Assembly: GCA_022577435.1 (NCBI GenBank)
Contig: JAKOON010000032.1
Coordinates: 1,178,001 to 1,242,000 of the forward strand
Length of the DNA: 64,000 bases
Source of the DNA: Embiotoca jacksoni
Taxonomy: Eukaryota; Chordata; Actinopteri; Embiotocidae
Direction: 5' to 3'
Positions within the stretch are counted from its first letter, which is position 1; each line of letters opens with the position of its first letter. Shown here one piece after another: positions 30,349-40,798 of this stretch. The notes under the pieces were generated by a model, which was not told the origin of the DNA, did no database searches, and saw only the letters and a program-made list of their open reading frames with translations. The position numbers were made by a program, and so were the translations under genes.

Positions 30349-31217
30349 TTGCATTTAGGTGTGTGTGCATTTTCCTCAAGACCTTTTCAAAGCAATATCC
30401 TGCTTGTCAAAAGCTAAAAGCATATGTGTGTTCAGGTGTGAGGGTTGAAGATGACAGCAGTTTAAATGCTTAGATATGTGTGCGAAGGCACATTTTAGAG
30501 AGAAAGCTAAAGACTGCTGGAAGAAAATAAGGAGGAAACAAAAATGTGAGCAAAAGAGTTAGAGAAAGAGTGGGAATGCAAAAGCAGAGAGAGTGCCAGA
30601 AAAAGTGAGAGGTGTAATTGGTTTTCTTGTTTTAGTTTGGACACGGAGGGAGGGAAAACTTACTAACAGGAATACAATACTTGTAACTTCTCACCTCACA
30701 CCGACCACACATGTATTTGCATTGTGAAAAAAGGTGTGATTTTCGCATTTTGTTCAGTGATAGAGTGAAAGAGGAACCACGAAGAGACAAAGAAAGGTTG
30801 CCGATGACAACAGAAAAAAGACACCAAGCAAAGTTCAAAGAGGAGCACGGTGCTGCCTTGTTTTCTTTTGTGTGACAGGAAAATACAGCATGAATATCAG
30901 GTGGAATAGCATTGATTCCTCACAGCTACAACCCATTGCTCACTTCGGGAAGATGAGTAGTTCAAATAGAGACATCCATACAAAAGAAGCCATATACTTT
31001 CCCTCACTATCATGAATCTGTGCCCTTCAGCATATCAACCCTAGCCTTGCACTTTAATGTACAATGAGATTTATGCACACACCTCTCCTAAAAATGTGTG
31101 TGTAAAGGTCAGCCATTCATTTTCTCTCCCATTCATTCTACTCACATATAGAATTGGTGATAGTTTGCATGATTGTTCAAAGGAAGTCAGCTTAGCGTAT
31201 GAAGGCCAAGGTGATGT

Positions 31218-31675
31218 ATCTATGCCAGTGGTTCTCAACTGGTGGGTCTGGACCCACTTTTGGGGCCCATTTCAGTAGGTTGTGGATGTGTGCGTAAATA
31301 GTTTTTTTCAAAAAGAGATTTGTTTGAAATCTAAAGAATTTCTGCTGCTGTGCTTTTATTGTGAAGGACATGTGTTTCCCATGATGCAGCATGCACGCAG
31401 TCGCTCTTTGCTGTCAGCATATCATGACAATCAAAAATAATGTTGTCATATCAGTGGTTGAATTTCAAACAGTTTTTTTTGCACTTTTGTTGCAGTTTTT
31501 GTTGTTTATTTAATGGTTTGAACACTGCATGAAGGTATTGTATTGTATACTCCTGCACTATTTTCTTGTAAAATTAATTTAAATGGCTAAATAATTTAAA
31601 AAAAAAAAAAATCTGGGTAGTGAATCAGTGACTCAGGGAAAATCTGTGTCCTGAGGCTGGACCAGTGATCTATGC
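31218..31675. mobile_element. hAT-type non-autonomous element with 8-bp target duplication
   Basis: The left end is CAGTGGTTCTCAACTGG, a classic hAT terminus, at 31226. The same octamer ATCTATGC lies immediately before it (31218-31225) and again at 31668-31675. The right end read inward is CACTGGTCC, matching the left terminus at 7 of 9 positions. A perfect 8-bp duplication with CAG-type ends defines a hAT insertion of 442 bp. The interior is AT-rich with a poly-A patch near 31598, and no transposase frame is visible. Confidence 0.8.
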
Positions 31676-32329
31676 TCTGTCACATCAGACCCATTTTTAA
31701 TACACAAATTGGAATTCATTAAAAACAGTACAGCGGTCTGTCAGGAAATAAGAACACACTGATTCGCTACCAGCTCTCCCTCAGAGGAGCTAGTTGGATG
31801 AGTCTAAAGTGACTCTTGATGTCGGTGAGTGACTCACTAAATAGAAAAGCGAAGCTTTTCACAGAATGTTATGGAGTGTAATTTTGTGTCTGTGCTGAAG
31901 GGGAAAACTGTTTTTATGTGTAAGACAGCAGCAGTTGTAATGGTTAAACATAAGTGGGAACCTGTGAAGTAGCCGTGGATACTGTTAACAAGACACAAGC
32001 AAAATACTGAGCTCCTACTTGTACAGTTTTTTCTTGCTTTTTATAGAAAGTAGTGTTTTTCTTTTGAAAGTAATTTCTAGTGGTGACCATTTTCTGGTGT
32101 GGATGGTATTTCCAGACCCAAATCCACTCAGAAGAATCATCCAACCATGCTCCATCAGAGATTGTTTCCAGCTGTTGCATCCTAATGGGCGTAGAGCTCA
32201 TGTTGATTTTGAAGCTACAGCCCTTACCCAACCCACTGATCTCTGATTGGTTCACCCTGCAGGGTGGCTGAAGACGTAAGCTGTGGGCAATAGTCAGGTG
32301 AAGCCAGGTTCGCTACCATCAGGCATTGT

Positions 32330-32640
32330 GTGAAAAGTCAAACTAAAGTTTGACAAAAAGTTAAAAACAAATCTCTCACTTACTACTAATTATGTTGTTA
32401 ACATGAACGTCTGCACCAAATATCAAAGCAATCCATCCCATATTTGTGAAGGAAATTTCACTTAAAATCACAATACCAGATTCATGTCAAAGGTGCTCCA
32501 TAGTCATTAGGATTCATCCCCTGGGAATAATGAATGGTTGTACCAACATTCGTAGCTATGCACTAGAGTCTTGAGATATTTGAACAAAAGTGGAAAATGT
32601 CAACCTTGAGAAAGAGTCTGGGAACCACAGAAATAAGTGA
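32330..32640. repeat. Degenerate teleost dispersed repeat
   Basis: It contains CACCAAATATCAAAGCAATC, a CATAGTCATTAGGATTCATC word, then CCTGGGAATAATGAATG, TGTACCAACATTCG and TTGAGATATTTGAAC. This order is familiar from a common fish repeat. Boundaries and class are uncertain. Confidence 0.5.
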
Positions 32641-33646
32641 GCTTTATCATCTGGGTGCCATGATTATACATATAAAATGTCACAAAAGGTTTGTTTTTGA
32701 CCAAAGCGATGAGACTGACCACCTGACCTGCCAGCCAACATTGCTGTCTCAAGAGCTAAAGTGCAAGCACGGCTAAAAATGATCACTCTAAGATTGAACA
32801 AGTTTAAGGCTATCTTACTTTTGACGACCAGTGTCTGCTGTTAGCTCAAAAAAACAGTAACAGGATAGTAAATCTTTAATTAGTAAATCCTAAAGCACAG
32901 TGTAACAATAGCACACATGGAGAAAAGTCAATAAACTGACTCAGCAATGTCTTTTACATACTGATATTGGAAATCAGGGGTATAATTCTTACAGGTCATA
33001 ACAGATCAGGTCAAACTGGAGCAGCAGAACACAAAGCTGAGTTCAACTTTGTGACAATAGAAATCCCCTCTAAACAACATTCACTGTCTTGATTTAATAA
33101 CTTTACATACTACACATACTGTAGCTGTATTATACTTAGTCCCTAATTTGTAAATGTGATTGTTTGGTCATCAGGTGTCTTCAGGCCTGTCTGCTTGCCC
33201 TGAACTAAACCACAACTAAACTGAACTCATCATTGCCAATATTTCCCATAAAAGGCAGCCGCCTGTCCTAATATAACTGCCACGTTCAATTTTCATCTGC
33301 CAAGAGGTGGCAAGTGAAGATGGACTGATGCGAGCTGATTAGTGGGAAGTGAGCCAGTCTGACAGGGAAGGATTAAAGTTTGACTGATCAGGAGTGCAAG
33401 GACATTCTGGTACATGGGTCTGTGAATGCAAATTTTTGGTAAACATGCTCACACAGCAGAAATCTGGATTTCACTTCTCTTCAAACTAATGTCTGTTTTT
33501 CATTTTCTTTATCATTATATTCCTTATTGATTTACTTCTTACCACCTGCCTCCACACACAGCAGACAAAAGCCTAATCTCCTTCTATATTGCCGTTAATG
33601 AGTCAGGTGAACTCATGTCATGCAGACTGCCTCTTCTGTTTTACTC

Positions 33647-33648
<2 letters not shown>

Positions 33649-33743
<95 letters not shown>
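33649..33743. repeat. CA microsatellite, about 47 units
   Basis: Pure CA run of about 95 bp, opposite in orientation to the GT arrays upstream. Confidence 0.97.
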
Positions 33744-33744
<1 letters not shown>

Positions 33745-34972
33745 AAGCACACATGCCTGCTAGGGTCCAAGATGTGTGAACGTTTTGCTCTCCCCTGATG
33801 CGACTTGGCCCTTAATCAGACCTCATTTAACTTCACATTACTCTGATTGCAAAGAGCTTATCACAGTCTCAAGGCCTCAAAGCTTCAGGTTCAAGGGTAA
33901 AAACATACAAGTTGTTCACCAGAGGTGGAACAGTTCAAGTCAAAATCCCCAATGTGGTCCACTGGTTTTTGTTGTCGTTGTATTCGCTGTATGTTTAACT
34001 GGTTTTATGGTAACCGCTATTGCAACAATACATCCTTTGCTCTGGCATCCTGTTCTGTTTGTTGGGTTTAGCCTGCTTATTACTTTCAATATTAAACTTT
34101 AAAAAAAAAAAAATCACTTTTTAAGCCATTTGGGAGCAGCTGAAACAATTATGAACACTGTAGTGATTGTTTAACCCTGTAAGCTGTAGAGGCCCCCAAT
34201 CGGAGGCCAGGGAGAAGACTTGGCAAAACTATTATTATAATATGGACATATATACTGATATTTACACATCTGAACAGATCTCACAAGTGTTCCCTTTATT
34301 ATGAAAAAAAAAAAAAATTTTAATTTTTTTTATTGTGGTTGCAGAAATATACTATTTTTATTATGGGTATGCAATTTTCCAGCAGAGGCCTAAATAATAG
34401 ATGTGTTTTTAAAAGGTTAAGTTGACATGGTGAACTTTTTGAGGGAATCTTTAGCTGCTGAATGCTTGGCTGTACTTGAGTGCAATTAGCTGAGTTTTTA
34501 AATGTGCTATCTGGTGATGAGCAGCAGTAAAAATAGGGATTTTAAACTTTTTGTAAAGAGCGTGCTGTGGCTGTAAACAATGCTGCAGTCAGTTTAAGCG
34601 TCATCACAGTGTTTTCATGTTATTATATGACACACTGTTATAAATATTGATAGCACTTGAAAGCATACATATATAAATAAATAAATAAAACAAACTCTGC
34701 ATTCCTCCTCATCCAATTAAGAGTTACTGTATTTGTCTTACATTCTTCTTTCCTGACAGCATTTTGATCTGCCTTCATTGAGCTGAATTGAAATTCATGT
34801 AACTTGTCAATCACACCATTACTTGAAAACCTGTGAAATGAAATTACTCAAATGGTGGGAGATAAGGTCAAATCAAAGAGGTGACCTCACAAACGCAAAC
34901 ACTGAATACTGTTATTGTGGCACTTACATCCTTCGTCTTGTTTTAATGTCAAATCACCAACATTCAGGCGCA

Positions 34973-34973
<1 letters not shown>

Positions 34974-35056
<83 letters not shown>
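34974..35056. repeat. CA microsatellite, about 41 units
   Basis: Pure CA run of about 83 bp, 1.2 kb after the previous CA array and in the same orientation. Confidence 0.97.
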
Positions 35057-35057
<1 letters not shown>

Positions 35058-37894
35058 TCAAACAATTTGACTCTCATGCTGAACAACTGGCTCTTGTATT
35101 TGACTGTTTAGTTGTATAGTTATCACCGAAGTCTGAGATATAATGTGTGTGCAAAAGATTGTTTTGAAGGAATGATAACACAAAAGATAAACAATAATGC
35201 AAATGAATTCTTTATATTATACACTCAAAAAAAGGCCCTCTCTTCACCTTCATTGTTGTGCTCGTGTTGGTCCCTGAGCTTGCGTCCACACTTTTTCCCG
35301 TCATCCCATGGCTCAGAAAATCACTTGTCTTCCATCAAAGGCAGCTCCCGAAACAAGCCTATTACCTAATTGGTGCTTGAGCTTTGAAATTGCCTGTGTT
35401 TGCTCACATCCAAGCAGTCTCCCAAAATGCTGATCTTAAAAATCCCCCTTTTAAAAAAGAAAAATAGAGTCAAAGTTCTGCATTAAGCACAGTTTCCTCT
35501 CTCACTGCTCTCTTGATTCTTTTGCAAGTAGAAATCCCACTCTGAGACAAATATTTAATGAGGAGTAATGATTCACATATTTGCATAAAAGTTCATTGAA
35601 CAAACCTTTGCAAGAATCAACTTTGTACGTCTCGTTTTTGTAGTTGAACAAAAATAAGAGACATTACAATTGCAATGTACTGTATAACCCATAATTCCTT
35701 CTTCGAGAGTGTATCGTTTGTGCCCATAAAAGCTGCTCAGTCACTGCAATAAATAAATAATAAAAGCAATGGAAAATACTTTCCCTTAAATCTATAAACC
35801 GGACATTTTCACCTTGAGGCAAGAGGTTAGTTAGTCCCACTCTCACCCCACCACGTTCACATTCATACCCACCAACCACTCAGACTGATGAGCTGTGTAG
35901 TATCTAAGAAAATACACTATAGCCCGGGGCTGAGGTAACAAGCATCTAGAGGGCTCCAGTTTCCAATATCTGTATCTTAAGCTTTTCCTTTTGCATTATT
36001 TCAAAATATTATAGCCATGTTTTGGAGAAGAGGTGCTGAATTTACTTCCTATAAAAGGACAAAAAACAATCTGGATGCAGGCCATGAGCCCAAAATAGTT
36101 TTTTATGTTTTTCAGAAAATTTACATATATTACTAAAATGCTAATTCATAGTGATTAAAGCACACTTCTTTAATCTATATCACACTTTTATTATTCTGCA
36201 GAAAGTGTTGTCAAAAACAGTCGTCTTGCCAAATGTTCACTGAATATTCTCTTCTGTCTTGACTGACAGCCCAAAGTCAGTGACGTAGGACACACTAACA
36301 GCATGAACAGTAGCAGGAGAGAGAGAGAATACTATAACTCTTCTAATAAGATGTAGGCCAATGTAATTGCTGTTCGAAATTTACAGGACTTATAATAACA
36401 GAATAATAGGAATAAAAACAAGCTTGTCAAACTTGGTCCGTGGACCCCAAATTAGGCCGCTCTGTTTCAGGTAATTTTGTACAACTGAACCTTCATGCTG
36501 TCTTGGACCAACAGATACTATTATTCTGTCTAAAACAGAAGTTAGCTTTGAGGATATTTCAGGTAGTTTCTTTTCCCAGTTAAATCATTTTTGTGGTGTG
36601 TCTCCAGGTTCTATTCTAGGCTCTGATCTCTTTTCTGAGTCATTCAGAAGACAAGTCTGTTGTGCAAATGGACCATCTCAATTTCCCTAATCAGATTTCC
36701 AGTGACAGTTAAATGGCATCAAGGACTTCTGGAACACTTTTTTTTTTATAGTGCTTAAGAGCAAAAGCTAAAATTTGCCCCTACAGGTTTGCAAATCAGT
36801 TTCAGCAGCTATAGTAGATGTTATTTTTCCTCAGCATTTTCAGTGAGTGAAATGAAGGGAGACTTTGAATGAAGGAGATTACATCTTCCCAAGTTCAGCC
36901 TCACTACTTGATTGCACTGTTTCAGTAGATTTTAAGGTGTTGGTATTTTCTTTAGGAGACTAAAATATGCACATCTGTCAGTTCTCAAGTCAGTGGGCTC
37001 CCAGATGTTTTACACTAAAGTTTGGGAACGGGAGGTAGTGTCTTTTTTGAAGTCGTCTCTCAGTCAGATATGCACACTAAAGGAAGCATCCAGCGATAGA
37101 TTAAACAAAAAGTTAAAATTTGTACAAGTTGGATGAATAATTAAACACAATAGATGTGTGTGGATCAATAAGGAGACTGTAACCTTTCTGTAATGAATAG
37201 ATGAAACAATCATAAATTTCACGTGTTGTAATCTAAATTAAAACCAAGTAATGAAGTTACTTATTGTTACTGTAAGAAAAAGGAGGGAAAAACCCTTTAG
37301 TGGTTTATTCTGTATAGCTATGTATTTGTTGTTGTTTAACATGAGCAGGGGGAACAAAATCATTAAAAGCGCAAGAGCAATAGTCACATTAATACAATGT
37401 TAATGTTTCATTGTTCAGTTCACATATTACCAGTTTTGATGTTCATCTTCTTTGCTCGAGGGAACACAAAGCTCTTGAGCTGTGGCCCATATATTTACAC
37501 TCATGTATTCTGTCTGTGATGCAGAAAAGCCAAAAACATCTCCAGAAGAGAGGTATGGCAATGTGGGAACACATTAAAGCTTTGTAGTTCTGCCATACTG
37601 CTACAGAAGAAATAAACAGAAGACTCTCTTAACCCCTCTGGAAAAAGTGATCAAACCATCTATCTATTTGATATATAGAATTATTATCAATAATAGCATA
37701 AATAAAATAAGAGCTTTTTAGACTTGTTTTATGTTATTTTGTACTTTAGTTTTGTGATTTTGCTGCAAGGTCTTTCATTGCTTTGTGAGTATTGGCTGAG
37801 TGAATTTTGTAAGGACGTGTGGAAACCTGTTGTGCATTTATGGTTTAACCAGGCAAGTGACAGTTAATCACCCAGCTCCTTTCTGTGCATTAAG
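35057..37894. other. Intronic stretch directly upstream of exon A
   Basis: AT-rich sequence with no repeat identified confidently. It ends in the polypyrimidine tract and acceptor of exon A. Confidence 0.5.
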
Positions 37895-38172
37895 GTAACT
37901 CGCCGTCAGAGGAGTCCGAGGAGCGCGACAAGGAGCCCAGGACCCTGACCTACCCTGCATACATCGCCAGTCTGCTGGACACAGGTGCCAAGCGCATGGC
38001 GGCCGGTGTGCGTATGGACTGCAACAGCCAGGGCCAGTGCCCGCGTTCCTGCCACCTTTGCCACATGAGCCCGAGGGCGGCACAAGGGCGGCAGCAGTCC
38101 GAGCCCGTCCTACTGCAGATCACCAAGGCCGCGCCCATCTATGAACTGGTGTCTAACAACGAGACCTACCAG
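37895..38172 (+). CDS. astn1: Astrotactin-1 internal exon (exon A of three in window)
   Basis: Internal coding exon of a neuronal membrane glycoprotein that supports neuron-glia adhesion during glia-guided migration (family knowledge). The acceptor is the pyrimidine-rich tract ending TTAAG just before 37895. The first two bases complete a split codon, and 92 codons then run open to a donor reading CAG/GTGTGT at 38172/38173. Residues 2-13 are acidic and serine-rich. Residues 16-40 hold a conserved-looking stretch with YPAYIASLLDTGAKRMAAGV. Cysteines at 42, 48, 52 and 55 form a compact Cys-rich motif, and an N-E-T glycosylation sequon lies near the end. The TKAAPIYELV segment fits my memory of vertebrate ASTN1 better than ASTN2. 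By family alignment it should be the C-terminal part of the MACPF-like region (inference). The exon is clearly more GC-rich than the surrounding intron. Paralogue choice rests on remembered sequence, not a search. Confidence 0.9.
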
Positions 38173-40001
38173 GTGTGTACGGTGTTGTTTTTTGTTTGTC
38201 CTTAATATGAATACAGTGACTATGTCAGACTGTCTAATGTCTCAAAACCCATTTATTACACCACCAATTATCAAATTTTCCCTTCCAGCATTTAAATTGC
38301 TGGCTGCACCTTCTCTCATCTTCCTGAAATGGATTATCCCACTTATTCCTGTATATGTTTAAAGAACACAATTATAGTCCAAGATCCTTGTCATCCTTTG
38401 TTCAGTGAAATCAAAGTATTTTCACTTTGATCTAAAAAAAAGGTTTTGCACCATTTCCACATCGAAGTGACCCTAATGTGTGAGGACAGCAGCTAATAAT
38501 ACAAAAACGGAATCCATGCATGAATGCGGTTGTAACATCATTAAATCACAGTCTGTCTATTAGCTGGCATCCTGTAACGAAGCCCTCAGAGGGCTTTTGA
38601 TAATATGTGTGTAATCCATCAGGTCTGAAAACCTTGTGGCCTCATCAGGAAACAGGTGAAGGAACCAGAGGACTTCACAGAGAATACTTTTTCTTTCAGG
38701 GGTTCACGACTTTCTCTACGGAAGCGTGCTATGCCATAAACCGCCATACAGTGCTGTGACTTATTGGACTCCATCAATACTGTGTGTCGATAACGCTTCG
38801 ACTCCCCCAGCAGGAAGAAAGGGTTGATGTGCCGCTGTCCTCCCTCCTGGGGTGTCGGGCTTTCATCTTCAAGCTCAGATAGATACAGCCGTTATTGACT
38901 GAGGCTGTTTGGAGGTTGCTCATGTAGACACAGTGCAAAGGCAACATTTTGAATAACTATATTATAGCTTTTTCCTTTTCACTCACAGTATCACTTGAAC
39001 CAAACCACAGTATAATGAGTAGGGGTGTGTATGCTGTATCAATCATTGATAAATTGATGTGTATGTACTCTAGATATACTATATGGTCAACAGTTCCATA
39101 CAGTACAGATAGATTTATATTGATTTGATACCTTGCAGTGTTGCAGTTTGATATTGATTCATCTCAGATTTCAACCTATAACCTAACAGGAAAAATATCA
39201 CAGAGCAGAAGCTCCCAGAAAGATGATTTCTTAAATACAGTTAATGTTTCAACTTCATGTAAAGAGGGCCAAAATATAGACTTCACCTGAGACAACATAG
39301 GTGTGAATCCCAGGCCAAGGCAATCAATTATGTGGATACATAAGAAAGTATTTACAATATTTAACACATAAATCAGAGATAGCACTTCTCTAAGTCAATG
39401 AAGTGCAATCAAATGCTCAACTCACTAAATATATAATAATGCAGCCAGTAAATCTTTATTATAGGAAGCAATGTCTTCTAAAGACAATCAAGAAAGACCC
39501 CCTATTCCAGCAAAATACATGATTGTCAATCATCATTAAAATGACCTCAAATAGAAGAGAACTGAGAAAATAACAAAAAAAAAAAGTCTGATTATTAAAT
39601 CCTTCTTCAATCCATAGTTCCAATGCACTTTTTTTTTTCTAGAATTTTCCCTTCATGATTTTTGCCACAGAGGAAACAGCAACTAGCTCCATGTTAAAGT
39701 CATGTTTCTCCAACATACATATATGTTGGAGAAACATGGCTTGACCACATGGAGATCTGATGAAACAAGTAATCAGACTTTGTATCCCCTCCACCCGATT
39801 TCCTATCATCTCTGAACTTTTACCGATCTATCTAATAAACATGAAAAGGCCCAAAATATCATCTAAAAAAAACACGAGAAATGAATTTGAGGAAAGATCA
39901 TGCACTTTTAAATTGAAAAATATGAGAACACAAATAGAAAGTTGCAAGTTTTCATATTTGCTTTTGCCCGTTCTCTTATCTCTCGCTGTCTCCCCTCACA
40001 G
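38173..40001 (+). other. astn1 intron A-B
   Basis: 1829-bp intron bounded by GTGTGT and a CACAG acceptor. It is AT-rich apart from the exon-proximal ends. The only structured element noticed is the hairpin at 39687-39754, about 250 bp before exon B. Confidence 0.85.
39687..39754. other. 68-nt near-perfect hairpin in astn1 intron A-B
   Basis: Bases 39697-39717 pair with 39722-39742 without a break (21 pairs, one a G-U wobble) around a 4-nt loop. After a small internal loop, 39687-39694 pairs with 39747-39754 for another eight pairs. It does not begin or end like a named MITE I can recognise. It could be a minimal foldback relic or a small-RNA hairpin; the tiny loop argues against a standard pre-miRNA. 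Confidence 0.7.
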
Positions 40002-40135
40002 TCTCTGCAGCAGGCCATGATGAGCATGCTGTGGTGTTCAGGCAAAGGCGACGTTATCGATGACTGGTGTCGATGTGACTCCAGCGCTTTCGGCACAGAC
40101 GGACTGCCCACCTGCGCCCCACTTTCTCAGCCCAT
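40002..40135 (+). CDS. astn1: Astrotactin-1 internal exon (exon B)
   Basis: Second astn1 exon, 134 nt, entered in phase 0 after a strong acceptor (a long C/T tract ending CACAG at 40001). It encodes 44 residues plus two bases. The segment contains LWCSGKGDVIDDWCRCDSSA and a downstream LPTCAPL, a tryptophan- and cysteine-rich block (Cys 12, 23, 25, 38) typical of astrotactins just before the FNIII domain. I place the donor at 40136 (GTTAGT), because joining AT to the first G of the next exon gives Met-Leu-Lys-Leu-Ser, matching the family's Val/Met-Leu-Arg/Lys-Leu-Ser. A second GT four bases downstream (GTAAAA at 40140) would shift the frame. Extending the reading frame past 40135 gives a stop within a few codons, so the exon end is well supported. 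The intron between exons A and B is 1829 bp. Confidence 0.9.
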
Positions 40136-40145
40136 GTTAGTAAAA
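40136..40145 (+). promoter_or_regulatory. Tandem splice donors at exon B
   Basis: GTTAGTAAAA offers two donors four bases apart: GTTAGT at 40136 (reading frame preserved) and GTAAAA at 40140. Use of the second would add four bases and lead to a stop (TGA) inside exon C. That frame remains open across most of exon C before the stop at 40737-40739. Confidence 0.55.
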
Positions 40146-40646
40146 TGATATTACCTTCTCTCGGTTCAGCCTTCTCAGACGGCTTGTGGTAAATACTATC
40201 CATCATTTTACTGGCAGAAATCTATCTCCTGCTTCATTGCTGTCTTAGTAATGAACCATCAGGATCCATGTGTTTGCAGTATTTTATTGCGACCAAACAT
40301 TACAGAGATCAGTGGTTTATCCTGCCTGTCTGGTATGGGTGTGTTAATCAATTAAATGTGCGGCTGCTTATTGATTGGTTGGCACGGAAACCTCTGAACA
40401 CAAGGTTCTCAGCGGCACAAAGCTGCAGACGACTGCTCCCGAGTCAGTCAGACATTAAGGGATAAATGACTATATTTCCTGTTGACAGGAGTGTTTGTGA
40501 CATTGCAGAATATGTTTTCATTGGCTTGCAGTTCTGTGGAACACGAAGGGATAATGTTAGCTGTCAATTACAGTAATGAGGCCAGTTTGCTGACAGCATC
40601 TTTCACTCGGCGGTGTGGTTTTACATCTGTGTCACTCTGTTGCCAG
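40136..40646 (+). other. astn1 intron B-C
   Basis: 511-bp intron with a GTTAGT donor and a TTGCCAG acceptor. No repeat was recognised in it. Confidence 0.85.
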
Positions 40647-40798
40647 GCTGAAACTGTCTTACACCTACGAGCCCAGCAGCTCATTGGTCATCATGGAGTG
40701 GAACCACACCGAGCCACCAATCGGTGTGCGGATTGTTGATTACCTCATCAGCCAGGAGAAGGTGACAGAGAGGACCGACCACTCCAAAGTTGAGACAG
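40647..40798 (+). CDS. astn1: Astrotactin-1 internal exon (exon C, start of FNIII domain)
   Basis: Third astn1 exon, 152 nt, entered in phase 2 (its first G completes a Met codon) and left in phase 1 after GAG-ACA-G. The acceptor is TTGCCAG at 40646 and the donor is the near-consensus ACAG/GTAAGT at 40799. The 50 full codons begin LKLSYTYEPSSSLVIMEWNH. The pattern of alternating hydrophobics with a Trp at residue 18 fits the first strands of a fibronectin type III domain. N-H-T at residues 19-21 is an N-glycosylation sequon. The tail, with Ile-Val-Asp-Tyr-Leu and Lys-Val-Thr-Glu-Arg, matches ASTN1 and is distinct from ASTN2 as I recall it. The expected next exon (starting with the rest of a Glu codon, then Thr-Val-Leu) was not seen in the remaining 23 kb. 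The B-C intron is 511 bp. Confidence 0.9.

Noticed and set aside
33776..34102. 108-codon forward open frame with a hydrophobic C-terminal half
   Set aside because: The hydrophobicity comes from T-rich sequence. No start context, exon boundaries or family resemblance.
34171..34422. TTAA-flanked segment starting TTAACCCTGTAAGC
   Set aside because: Only the first two or three bases inside TTAA match between the ends. Too weak to call a second piggyBac-type element.
37868..38138. Minus-strand open frames of about 60-70 codons opposite exon A
   Set aside because: Antisense shadow of the GC-rich astn1 exon.
40482..40739. Forward 85-codon open frame across the B-C intron and exon C
   Set aside because: It is the +1-shifted reading of exon C. 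The astrotactin-like frame is the other one. It matters only for the tandem-donor observation.
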